Assembly (NCBI GenBank): GCA_021812665.1
Contig: JAKAMX010000020.1
Coordinates: 1 to 11,903, forward strand
Direction of reading: 5' to 3'
DNA length: 11,903 nt
Source: a bacterium
Lineage (GTDB): Bacteria > Patescibacteriota > Minisyncoccia > Phycocordibacterales > UBA1550
Part shown: positions 5,353 through 11,898 of the stretch, piece after piece
Position numbering within the stretch: position 1 is the stretch's first letter
Layout of the letters: each line of letters begins with the position of its first letter
Translations under genes and position numbers: made by a program
The notes under the pieces: generated by a model
Database searches by the model: none
The model's input: only the letters and a program-made list of their open reading frames with translations
What the model was told of the DNA's origin: nothing

Positions 5353-5417
5353 GAGTGTTCGGACTTTCCTCTAAGCACCTTGCGGCGCCCAGCGACTACC
5401 TGATATGGGCAACGAGG

Positions 5418-5446
5418 AAGATACCACGTTTTTTTGTAAAAGAAAA
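5418..5446 (-). promoter_or_regulatory. Probable rnpB promoter
   Basis: TATCTT (5418-5423, minus strand) ends 6 bases before the P1-defined RNA 5' end at about 5412, the right distance for a -10 box. The -35 position 17 bases further up reads TTTTCT, a poor match that overlaps the upstream terminator. Confidence 0.45.
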
Positions 5447-5470
5447 GCCGCTCATTCGAGCGGCTTTTCT
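5442..5470 (-). terminator. Terminator between the nrdJ transcript and rnpB, bidirectional shape
   Basis: AAAAGCCGCT and AGCGGCTTTT form a 10-bp stem around a 6-base loop, flanked by A and T runs. On the minus strand it follows the lysine-rich peptide gene and separates the nrdJ unit from rnpB. Confidence 0.88.
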
Positions 5471-5476
5471 TTAAAA

Positions 5477-5536
5477 CTATTTCTTGTTTTTCTTTGGTTT
5501 CTTTACTTCTTTATGTGCATCTCTTCCTTTTGCCAT
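5477..5536 (-). CDS. 19-residue lysine-rich peptide downstream of nrdJ
   Basis: ATG at 5534-5536 to TAG at 5477-5479 encodes MAKGRDAHKEVKKPKKNKK. It lies 23 bases after the nrdJ stop and just before a terminator, so it would be the last cistron of that transcript. Nine of 19 residues are basic lysines or arginines and there is no hydrophobic segment, consistent with a nucleic-acid-binding peptide. I recall short bacterial peptides of the form MAKG...KEVKKPKK, which supports a real gene, but no function is known to me. There is no visible Shine-Dalgarno site, and chance cannot be excluded for so short a frame. Confidence 0.55.
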   Translation of the reverse strand: MAKGRDAHKEVKKPKKNKK

Positions 5537-5559
5537 AGTGTTATAAATTATTTTTAAAA

Positions 5560-7857
5560 TTAAACGATCTCACACACATTCCCTGCACACGCAAGCTCTT
5601 TCGAGCCCTGCGTCATGTCCTCGCGCTCGTAGCTCATGATCTTTGAGAAATCGATCTCAGGGAATTTCTTTACCATTGCATCATACTGCTCCTTTGAAAT
5701 TTCTTCGTAGGGGGCAAGGCGATACACATGGTTCGATCGTGGAAGGAACGAGAGGCCACCGATCATGTCCCAATTTTCGTATAACCAGTTTGCAACGGCG
5801 ATCCATTCATCGTTCCCTACTGAAATAGTAACAGACGGATTGTGCTCTGTGTAGTGCTCTTTCACCATTTTCCAGTACGCAAGTTGATCAAGCGCAGACT
5901 GATCATCTTTGAATAAAGATTTTTCTGGCGCTTTGATCGGGAACTCAAGCACATACGTTACTGCATTCTCCATCGACTGCCCCACTTCAGGATAATATGG
6001 CACACCCTGATTCTTGAGCATTTTGAAGAGGCTGTCGGTTGCAGAAATACGAATGCGACGAATATAGTATGGCGCGTGACGTGGGTGCATGCCTGATGAT
6101 GCATCTACAAGCTGGGATACCGTACCCGATGGTTTCACCGCGGTCACTGCCGTAGAAGCATTTACTCCAAATCGTTTCGCATATTCTTTGTTCACTTTGA
6201 CGGCCTCGTCGCGGAGCTTCGACATGATGTTTGGATCACGAACAACTTTGCAATCCCACTGGCCAGTAATTGACACACCGAGCAAGCGCTCCTCTTCACA
6301 GTTTTCCCTCCACTCCTTTGAAAGATAACCAAATTTAGTTAGCGTTGATTGGTAGGTACCCAAGATCGCAGCGAGTCGCGCCTTGCGCATGAGTGTTGCT
6401 TCGGTATCCTCAGCGCGGGCAACAATTTCCGAAAGGTTGCAGAACTGCTTTGATCTCAAAATGATCTCGCCGCAAGGATTTGTGCCCGTATTGTCCGCGT
6501 TATCCCCGAGAACTTTCCATCGGCGCTCAGGAACCTGCTTTGAAAGAGATCCTCTATTGAAAATGCCACGCTCGCCTGAGCCCGCCTTCATAAGTGAGAC
6601 CCACTCGTCCAAAAACTCAGCAGTGGTGGGCTTTGCTAGGTATACGGCAGAGTTGTTTGCCATCATTCGCTGTGGATCGGTCAAATAGAATTGGCCATCC
6701 TTTGCATGACGCATCTGGTAGTCGTCGAGATCCGAGAGCGAGATAAGAGCGCTACGACGAACACCACCCGAAACGACAATCTCTCCGATCTTGCAGATGA
6801 TGTCATGGAGCTCAAGGTTTGAGAGGCGACGACCTTGATTTTTTAAAATTCTATCGCGTGAAAATTCCATGAGGGAAACGAGTGGTTCTGGACCAGAACT
6901 CTTGCCGCCCATCGTAACCAATCGCGCGCCTGCTGGTCGAAGTTTAGAATAATCAAATTTAATATCCTGACCATTGAACCACGCATTGAGCCCTACCGCG
7001 AAGGCATCTGCCCAACCCTCCTTGCTGTCATCAACGACATGCGTTGTTTGCATTTTACCTGTCTGCTTTTTAATTTGTGGGAACATCTGCGCGTTTTGAC
7101 TTTCTACTGTGAAGCCAACACCTGTTCCACACATTGAGAGATACATGATCTCCGCAAGGTCCTGCACACATGATGGCGCGATAAACGAACAGTTGTATCC
7201 GGTCACATTTGTTTTGCGTGCTGCATCACCGGCACTCCACACGAGACGCATCGATGGCATAACCTCCTGCTTTAGAATTGCTTCACGAAGCTCAGCGTAT
7301 TCTTTTTCTGTAAGTTTATTGCCGAGGTTCTCCTTCATGAACGCCATGTAGCGATCAATTGTCTCGATCCAAGTCTCACGACGGCCCTCTGACTCAATCC
7401 AACGAGAATAAGAACGATAGTAGATGAATTCTGCCATCGCATTGCGGAAATATTTTTTGCTTTCAACGACAAGTTCGCGAACTTTTTCCGGGACAGTGCC
7501 CACTGTCTGGCGTGCGCGAGCGCGCTCTTCGCGATAAAGAATATATGCCTTTGCAGTTTTTACGAATTCTTCCAAAATAAGCTCTTTTTCTACCGTATCC
7601 TGAATACCTTCAACGGTTGGGATGAAGTCTTTGACCAATTTCGCGACACGCGCAAGCTCCGACTGCACTTTTCGTGCAATAAACTCAGCTTCTTTGCGTT
7701 CACCTTCTCCTGTTGAGCGCATTGCCTTATACACAGCGCTCACGATCTGTTCGATATCATAAGGAACAGTTTCGCCATTTCGCTTACGGACACTGCTAAT
7801 AGGACCTTTTTTAACTTCGGGTGTTGCATTTTTTGTTGGCTTATTCTTTTTGGGCAT
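5560..7857 (-). CDS. nrdJ: Adenosylcobalamin-dependent (class II) ribonucleotide reductase
   Basis: The 765-residue enzyme reduces ribonucleotides to deoxyribonucleotides. An ATP-cone-like regulatory domain covers about residues 20-115, followed by the catalytic ten-stranded barrel. The active-site motif NPCGEI (460-465) supplies N460, thiyl-radical C462 and E464. C223 (YNCSF) and C473 (FCNL, 11 residues after C462 as in the monomeric class II enzyme) form the expected redox pair. C757 and C762 make the C-terminal CxxxxC shuttle (ACAGNVC). KPSGT (575-579) is the conserved phosphate-binding loop. The spacing resembles Lactobacillus-type reductase, but whether NDPs or NTPs are used cannot be told. 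No class I small subunit or class III activase is nearby. The enzyme needs adenosylcobalamin, and no cobalamin genes are in view. The start ATG has only a weak AGAG upstream. Confidence 0.93.
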   Translation of the reverse strand: MPKKNKPTKNATPEVKKGPISSVRKRNGETVPYDIEQIVSAVYKAMRSTGEGERKEAEFIARKVQSELARVAKLVKDFIPTVEGIQDTVEKELILEEFVKTAKAYILYREERARARQTVGTVPEKVRELVVESKKYFRNAMAEFIYYRSYSRWIESEGRRETWIETIDRYMAFMKENLGNKLTEKEYAELREAILKQEVMPSMRLVWSAGDAARKTNVTGYNCSFIAPSCVQDLAEIMYLSMCGTGVGFTVESQNAQMFPQIKKQTGKMQTTHVVDDSKEGWADAFAVGLNAWFNGQDIKFDYSKLRPAGARLVTMGGKSSGPEPLVSLMEFSRDRILKNQGRRLSNLELHDIICKIGEIVVSGGVRRSALISLSDLDDYQMRHAKDGQFYLTDPQRMMANNSAVYLAKPTTAEFLDEWVSLMKAGSGERGIFNRGSLSKQVPERRWKVLGDNADNTGTNPCGEIILRSKQFCNLSEIVARAEDTEATLMRKARLAAILGTYQSTLTKFGYLSKEWRENCEEERLLGVSITGQWDCKVVRDPNIMSKLRDEAVKVNKEYAKRFGVNASTAVTAVKPSGTVSQLVDASSGMHPRHAPYYIRRIRISATDSLFKMLKNQGVPYYPEVGQSMENAVTYVLEFPIKAPEKSLFKDDQSALDQLAYWKMVKEHYTEHNPSVTISVGNDEWIAVANWLYENWDMIGGLSFLPRSNHVYRLAPYEEISKEQYDAMVKKFPEIDFSKIMSYEREDMTQGSKELACAGNVCEIV

Positions 7858-7910
7858 ACGTTACTCTTTGGTTTGCTTATTGCTAATAAAATATTCCTTT
7901 TATACTCTTC

Positions 7911-7933
7911 ATTGTACCCAAAAAATTTTTTTT
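7911..7933 (-). promoter_or_regulatory. Tentative nrdJ promoter region
   Basis: The 159-base gap before nrdJ is very AT-rich. TACAAT (7911-7916, minus) resembles a -10 box, and TTGAAA lies upstream but at only 14 bases, which is too short. Another AT-rich -10 could be used. No operator such as an NrdR box repeat was recognised. Confidence 0.25.
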
Positions 7934-7963
7934 CAATAGGTGGATAACTCAAAAAAAAGTAAC

Positions 7964-8010
7964 GAAAAACAAAAAAGAAACACTGGCAACAGTACCGTCA
8001 TAAAACAGTG
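7964..8010 (-). terminator. Weak terminator after the DUF192 gene
   Basis: On the minus strand CACTG (8006-8010) pairs with CAGTG (7981-7985), with imperfect pairing between, and the stem is followed by the T-rich stretch GTTTCTTTTTTG. The short outer stem makes this a modest call. Confidence 0.4.
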
Positions 8011-8016
8011 AATTTA

Positions 8017-8484
8017 TCAGCGAATTTCGAACGAATCACCGACGCGTAAGTGGTGTTCTGAAAAATAACCTGCGGGAACCTCCAAAACGAACTTCGCGGA
8101 GGCGTTTGGAGTAAAAATTTCAGGGTACGACAGTGGATCAGCGCGCTCCTTTACCTCAACGATACGCTTGTTTGAGTCAAACCAAATGATATCTATAGGG
8201 AAATTCATGTCTTTCATCCAAAATCCATAAGGTTCCGGACTTTGAAATACGAAAAGCATGCCTTCGTTTTCCTCGAGGCGCTCCCGGCCGCCCAAACCAC
8301 GTTCTCTCGCAGCTGGGGTATCTGCAATAGTTACAAAAACCTGATTCTCGCCTAAAAAAAAGTGTGTTCCAGACTGTTTTGCTGTTCGCAGCAGTGCTGT
8401 CCCGAGCACAAGAAAAACTCCGATCGCACTATAAGAGATAATTCGCCAACCTTTCGTTCTAGTCACGATAATCTGGAGCGCCAA
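8017..8484 (-). CDS. DUF192 (COG1430-like) membrane-anchored protein
   Basis: The protein has a basic N-terminus, one membrane span (about residues 14-33) and an external DUF192 domain (about 47-155). Family hallmarks are RERGLGGRERLEENEGMLFVF (60-80), FWMKDMNFPIDIIWFD (88-103) and FVLEVPAGYF near the end. The biochemical role of DUF192 is not established. The frame overlaps the end of the DUF5667 gene, so translation is probably coupled. Two starts are possible: TTG at 8484 with GGAG 9 bases upstream, or GTG at 8466, which overlaps the upstream stop as GTGACTAG and gives a cleaner signal-anchor (MTRTKGWRIISYS). I list the longer form. With the upstream exported protein it forms a two-gene envelope operon. 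Confidence 0.85.
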   Translation of the reverse strand: MALQIIVTRTKGWRIISYSAIGVFLVLGTALLRTAKQSGTHFFLGENQVFVTIADTPAARERGLGGRERLEENEGMLFVFQSPEPYGFWMKDMNFPIDIIWFDSNKRIVEVKERADPLSYPEIFTPNASAKFVLEVPAGYFSEHHLRVGDSFEIR

Positions 8485-9493
8485 GAGGAGCTACTCCGTC
8501 CTGTACGGGACCATCTTCATATTGATTGTCACCTTGAACTTCCTTATTTCCTTCACGAATATCCCTATTTTCTGGTGCCCCATCCCTATTATTGCCTTCA
8601 CGAATATCCCTATTTTCTGGTGCCCCATCCCTATTATTGCCTTCACGAATCTTCTCTACGCTATGTTTTGCCTCTTCAGAGAGCTTTTTTGCTTCTTCGA
8701 AATTACCCAGCTTGAGCGCTTCCTCTGCTTGCTTTAGAAGCTGATCAGTTGATGTCGCAAATCCAGCTGGCCATTTACCCCCCTGCTCTCCAATCCACTC
8801 ACGAAGGCGGAGAACTTGCTCAATATGTTTCTTTGCTGAAATCTCTGGGCCCATAGCGTCTTCAAACACGGCCTGCTGATCAAGCGATTTATCTTCAAGA
8901 TTGATAGTCTCCCCCTGGGCGTCTTCCTTTTCCTTTGTTATAGCATCAAGTGCTCTCACGAGTGATTCAATTTGTGGATCGCCAGCAGGGAGTGCGTCAA
9001 TTTTTGCGCGAAGCTCAGCCTCTGCAGTGCTTGCTCGGCCTTCGTGTGCTACAAGCGCGTCTTTGATATCTTCGTGAGAAGCATCTAGTTCATCATCAAG
9101 CTCTTTTGCGAGCCCAGAAACATCAACGCCAGCATCTTTCTCCTCTTTAATTGTTTGTGCAGCATCGGCGATATGCTTGTCAAAATTCTCCTTAGCGCCA
9201 GCGATATCCTCGAGTTTGCGTGCAGGATCGCTCAACACCTTCTTAATCTCCGCTGCGCGCTCACGCGCATATTCAAGATTTAGGCGGGCTCTGTCCTCCT
9301 TGTTGAAAGTAAAGAATGTACGAATTGCTTCCCCCCATCCATCGAGAAAGTAAAGGAGATCGCCAGGCACAAGCCCGGGGTCTACCGTTGCAACCGCAGT
9401 CGTGGTTGAGGTGGTTGGGGTACCTGCTGTCTGCGCAAATGATATAAATGGCACAACTGCTAACAAAACTCCGGCAAAAAGAAATTTCTTCAT
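8459..9493 (-). CDS. Exported coiled-coil protein with DUF5667-like domain
   Basis: The 344-residue product starts with a signal peptide (MKKFLFAGVLLAVVPFISFA, likely cut near residue 20). A Thr/Ala-rich linker and a DUF5667-like segment follow, with DPGLVPGDLLYFLDGWGE (about 38-55) and FTFNKEDRARLNLEYARERAAEI (about 61-83). The middle, to about residue 280, is long charged helix rich in E, K, A and D, suggesting an extended coiled coil outside the membrane. The C-terminus is a low-complexity hydrophilic tail with two copies of a 15-residue repeat. The function is unknown; a structural envelope protein is plausible. ATG at 9491-9493 was preferred over an in-frame TTG 12 bases upstream because it begins a classic signal peptide. 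There is no clear Shine-Dalgarno site. The DUF192 gene overlaps its 3' end. Confidence 0.75.
   Translation of the reverse strand: MKKFLFAGVLLAVVPFISFAQTAGTPTTSTTTAVATVDPGLVPGDLLYFLDGWGEAIRTFFTFNKEDRARLNLEYARERAAEIKKVLSDPARKLEDIAGAKENFDKHIADAAQTIKEEKDAGVDVSGLAKELDDELDASHEDIKDALVAHEGRASTAEAELRAKIDALPAGDPQIESLVRALDAITKEKEDAQGETINLEDKSLDQQAVFEDAMGPEISAKKHIEQVLRLREWIGEQGGKWPAGFATSTDQLLKQAEEALKLGNFEEAKKLSEEAKHSVEKIREGNNRDGAPENRDIREGNNRDGAPENRDIREGNKEVQGDNQYEDGPVQDGVAPLGAPDYRD
8551..8650 (-). repeat. 45-bp tandem repeat in the DUF5667 gene tail
   Basis: Two identical 45-bp units (8551-8595 and 8596-8640) and the first 10 bases of a third (8641-8650) encode a repeated REGNNRDGAPENRDI in the protein tail. 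The unit length is a multiple of three, so copy-number change keeps the frame. Confidence 0.95.
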
Positions 9494-9559
9494 TGGTTTA
9501 ATCAATTATTCTATTAATAGGATTCTTGCTGTATATAGTAGCACTTCTGGCGAAATAGA

Positions 9560-9609
9560 CCAGGCATAACAAAAAGCCCACGCATGCGCGGGCTTTTTGT
9601 TATGCCTGG
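9560..9609 (-). terminator. Terminator of the RRM gene, near-perfect palindrome
   Basis: Arms 9560-9583 and 9586-9609 are complementary apart from one pair (9580/9589). A GC core (AGCCC/GGGCT) is flanked by A5 and T5 runs, so it can stop transcription both ways. It lies 4 bases after the RRM stop codon. Confidence 0.9.
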
Positions 9610-9613
9610 GCGT

Positions 9614-9913
9614 TTAGCCCATGCGACGATTTCCACCGCCAAACTCACGACGTGGTGCCCGCTCCTCGAGAGGACGTGCTTCGTTAACCGTAAGTGTGCG
9701 GCCCTGGAAATCTTTCCCATTGAACATATCAATTGCCTTGTCGGCATCAGCATCTTTTGCCATTTCGATGAAGCCAAAACCCTTCGAGCGACCTGTCATC
9801 TTGTCGATGATGATTGCTGAAGAAGTAACTTCGCCGGCCTGAGAAAATGCCTCTTTGAGTTCGTTCTCTGTGGTTGCGTAAGGGATACCCCCTACATACA
9901 ATTTCTTTGCCAT
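9614..9913 (-). CDS. Single-RRM RNA-binding protein
   Basis: The 99-residue protein is one RNA recognition motif plus a short Arg/Gly-rich tail. RNP2 is LYVGGI (5-10) and RNP1 is KGFGFIEM (44-51), carrying the aromatic residues that stack on RNA bases; the babbab fold is complete by about residue 80. The tail (PLEERAPRREFGGGNRRMG) resembles the RGG-like ends of cyanobacterial Rbp proteins. In bacteria such proteins are associated with RNA chaperone or cold-response roles, which I infer only by analogy. It is a single-gene unit with its own promoter, an 88-base leader able to form a nested stem, and a strong terminator. The ATG has no Shine-Dalgarno site, so the leader may control translation. 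Confidence 0.93.
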   Translation of the reverse strand: MAKKLYVGGIPYATTENELKEAFSQAGEVTSSAIIIDKMTGRSKGFGFIEMAKDADADKAIDMFNGKDFQGRTLTVNEARPLEERAPRREFGGGNRRMG

Positions 9914-9933
9914 AGTTATGTTGCTTAATTCGC

Positions 9934-10002
9934 TGTAAGATGACCTGTTTTCCTCGTTCTCTCACCTTGAATCAAGCAAGCACTGAGGGAAAACTTCTTA
10001 CA
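9934..10002 (-). promoter_or_regulatory. Structured 5' leader of the RRM gene
   Basis: In the leader RNA, TGTAAGA (9996-10002) can pair with TCTTACA (9934-9940), and inside it GTTTTCCCTC (9985-9994) with GAGGAAAAC (9947-9955, one bulge). A small CTTG/CAAG hairpin sits in the loop. The nested helices span nearly the whole leader and suggest a cis-acting control element such as an autoregulatory or temperature-sensitive fold. Confidence 0.5.
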
Positions 10003-10007
10003 CCGTC

Positions 10008-10036
10008 AGTGTAACACGCAACAGACAAATGTTCAA
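10008..10036 (-). promoter_or_regulatory. Sigma70-like promoter of the RRM gene
   Basis: TTGAAC (10031-10036) and TACACT (10008-10013) are spaced by exactly 17 bases on the minus strand. The start site would be near 10001, giving an 88-base leader. Both boxes match the consensus at four or five of six positions. Confidence 0.7.
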
Positions 10037-10062
10037 TGAACTGTGGAAAACTCAATTACACA

Positions 10063-10102
10063 GATAGAAACAATCCCGCAAACATACGGGGTTGTTTCTA
10101 TC
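10063..10102 (-). terminator. Terminator of typA
   Basis: GATAGAAACAA and TTGTTTCTATC form an outer stem, with a CCCG/CGGG inner stem and an 8-base loop, 5 bases after the typA stop. The U-rich 3' arm lies within the stem rather than after it, so efficiency is uncertain. Confidence 0.75.
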
Positions 10103-10107
10103 ACATA

Positions 10108-11898
10108 TTATTTGAGATCCTTTCTCGCTGCACGCGCTCGGTCGATTTCCGTCAAAAACTCTTTGCGAAGACGTACGGATTTTGGAGTAATTTCCAAATA
10201 TTCATCCTCTGTCATAAGCTCGAGACCACGCTCGATTGAAAGTTCATATGCCGGTGTGAGAACGATAGCCTCATCGTTACCCGACGTACGCATGTTTGAA
10301 AGTTGCTTTCCTTTTGTAGGGTTCACAGACATTTCATCACCCTTTGAAGTGTTTCCGATAACCTGACCTTCGTACACTTCAGTAGCTGGTCCGATGTACA
10401 AAACACCACGATCCTGAAGGTTCCAAAGTGAGAAACCGAGAGATTTTCCTGTTGCCATAGATACCATCGATCCCGCCTCGCGTTTTTTAATTTCGCCAGC
10501 GTGTTCACGGAACTCAATGAAGCGACTTGAAAGGATACCGTTACCTTTTGTGTCTACCACAAACTGTCCTCTGTAGCCCAAGAGTCCACGTGTTGGGATT
10601 TCGTAAATGAGACGCGTGATGCCGTTCTCCTCTTTCATGTTCACCATCGTTCCCTTTCGCTTGTTGATCTTCTCGATCACAATACCCGAGCTCTCTGATG
10701 GAACATCGATAATCATTTCCTCATATGGCTCGAGCTTCTTGCCGTTTTCCTCTTTGATAATTACCTGAGGCTGAGAAACCTGCATTTCGAAACCTTCACG
10801 ACGCATTTGTTCGAGGAGGATAGAAATATGAAGCTCGCCGCGACCATATACTTTAAAAGATTCCATCGATTCAAAATCGACTTTAAGACCAACGTTCACT
10901 TCGAGTTCTCGCTCGAGTCGTTCACGAATCTGACGAATAGTAACGAACTTCCCTTCCTTGCCGGCAAACGGAGAATCGTTCACGAAAAAGTTTAGGGAAA
11001 TTGTTGGCTCATCAATTCTAATCGCAGGCAAAGGCTCGGCATCCCCTGACATACAAATTGTTTCACCAATATATATATCTGAAAGGCCCGCGATCATAAC
11101 GATGTCACCAGCAACTGCCTCTGGAACTTGCTTGCGGGTAACTCCTTCGAATGTAAATAGTTTTGTAATTTTTCCCGCGCGCGTCTCGCCGGTAGGCTTT
11201 TTGATAGTTACATTTGAACCATCTCGCACCGTTCCCTCATAGATACGACCAATAGCGAGGCGACCAAGGAAATTGTCGTAACCCAAGTTGAATGGTTGCA
11301 TGCGAAGTGGCGCGTTGATGTCCGCGTTTACCGCAGGCACATGCTCCAAAATAACATCGAGGAGTGGTGTGAGGTCTTTTGACTCATCAGTAAGATTGCG
11401 CTTTGCAATACCATCACGGCCAATAGCGTATACGGTAGTAAAGTTGAGCTGCTCATCTGTTGCGCCAAGCTCAAAGAAAAGTTCAAAAACTTCATCGTGC
11501 GCTTCCTTTGGACGGGCTGCTGGCTTGTCGATTTTATTTATAACAACGATTGGCTTGAGTCCAAGTTCGAGCGACTTCTTGAGCACAAAACGTGTTTGTG
11601 GCATTGGGCCTTCCTGCGCGTCAACGAGAAGAAGCACGGTGTCGATTGAACGAAGCACGCGTTCCACTTCTGAACCGAAATCGGCATGTCCTGGTGTGTC
11701 TACGATGTTTATCTTTGTTCCTTTATAAAAAAGTGAGGCGTTTTTGGAGTAAATAGTAATACCGCGCTCTTGCTCAAGTGCGTTTGAGTCCATCGAAGCA
11801 CCTGCCTCAACCATACCGGTCTGACGCATCAAAGCATCAGTAAGTTTTGTCTTGCCGTGGTCAACGTGAGCGATAATAGCGATATTGCGAATTTCCAT
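10108..11898 (-). CDS. typA: Translational GTPase TypA/BipA
   Basis: The 596-residue protein is close to the usual 600-615 residues of TypA/BipA, a ribosome-associated GTPase linked to 50S assembly and stress or cold adaptation. GTPase motifs are AHVDHGKT (10-17), RGIT (45-48), DTPGH (67-71) and NKID (121-124). The G5 region reads VYAIG (156-160) instead of the more usual Y-x-S-A. EF-G-like domains II, III and V follow, then the BipA-specific C-terminal domain, with GRGELHISILLEQMRREGFE, PTRGLLGYRGQF and GNTSKGDEMSVNPTKGKQLSNMRTSGND. The ATG at 11898 gives the standard N-terminus MEIRNIAIIAHVDHGK, so the gene is complete, but its promoter and leader lie beyond the window edge. The terminator at 10063-10102 ends the unit before the RRM gene. 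Confidence 0.97.
   Translation of the reverse strand: MEIRNIAIIAHVDHGKTKLTDALMRQTGMVEAGASMDSNALEQERGITIYSKNASLFYKGTKINIVDTPGHADFGSEVERVLRSIDTVLLLVDAQEGPMPQTRFVLKKSLELGLKPIVVINKIDKPAARPKEAHDEVFELFFELGATDEQLNFTTVYAIGRDGIAKRNLTDESKDLTPLLDVILEHVPAVNADINAPLRMQPFNLGYDNFLGRLAIGRIYEGTVRDGSNVTIKKPTGETRAGKITKLFTFEGVTRKQVPEAVAGDIVMIAGLSDIYIGETICMSGDAEPLPAIRIDEPTISLNFFVNDSPFAGKEGKFVTIRQIRERLERELEVNVGLKVDFESMESFKVYGRGELHISILLEQMRREGFEMQVSQPQVIIKEENGKKLEPYEEMIIDVPSESSGIVIEKINKRKGTMVNMKEENGITRLIYEIPTRGLLGYRGQFVVDTKGNGILSSRFIEFREHAGEIKKREAGSMVSMATGKSLGFSLWNLQDRGVLYIGPATEVYEGQVIGNTSKGDEMSVNPTKGKQLSNMRTSGNDEAIVLTPAYELSIERGLELMTEDEYLEITPKSVRLRKEFLTEIDRARAARKDLK

Larger units (their letters stand above)
4471..5412 (-). 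ncRNA. rnpB: RNase P RNA, interrupted by three stem-forming insertions
   Basis: This is the catalytic RNA of RNase P, which removes tRNA 5' leaders. The 5' part contains AGAGGAAAGTCCGAACA and the 3' part ACAAAATTCGGCTTATCG, matching conserved blocks of bacterial rnpB. P4 forms across the whole gene: AAG-U-CCGAA (5358-5366) with TTCGGCTT (4485-4492), keeping the bulged U and showing base-pair changes relative to E. coli. P1 pairs the ends (5402-5412 with 4471-4481, one mismatch), P2 pairs 5394-5400 with 4808-4814, P3 is a 9-bp GCAA-capped hairpin (5371-5392), P5 pairs CACTC with GGGTG, and P18 is 4825-4844. GGGTGAAACGG, GGGTGCAAGGCC, GCCGCTTGAG and CCTAGATAAATGA are also present. Without insertions the RNA is only about 290 nt, and P13/P14 seem absent. 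Insertions lie at 5299-5352, 4857-5147 and 4501-4805. Ends are inferred from P1. Confidence 0.93.

Noticed and set aside
4440..5440. CRISPR array or riboswitch to explain the repeated CCCAGTTTT motifs
   Set aside because: The motif occurs as inverted pairs at insert ends and in the terminator, not as evenly spaced direct repeats with unique spacers.
7858..7952. Possible short protein upstream of nrdJ on the minus strand
   Set aside because: The frame runs out of phase into nrdJ, is composed of AT-rich promoter-like sequence and has no start signal or domain.
8522..8737. Plus-strand frames with repeated EYPYFLVPHPYYCL-like peptide
   Set aside because: They are the antisense reading of the 45-bp tandem repeats in the DUF5667 gene; the repeats explain the apparent peptide repeat.
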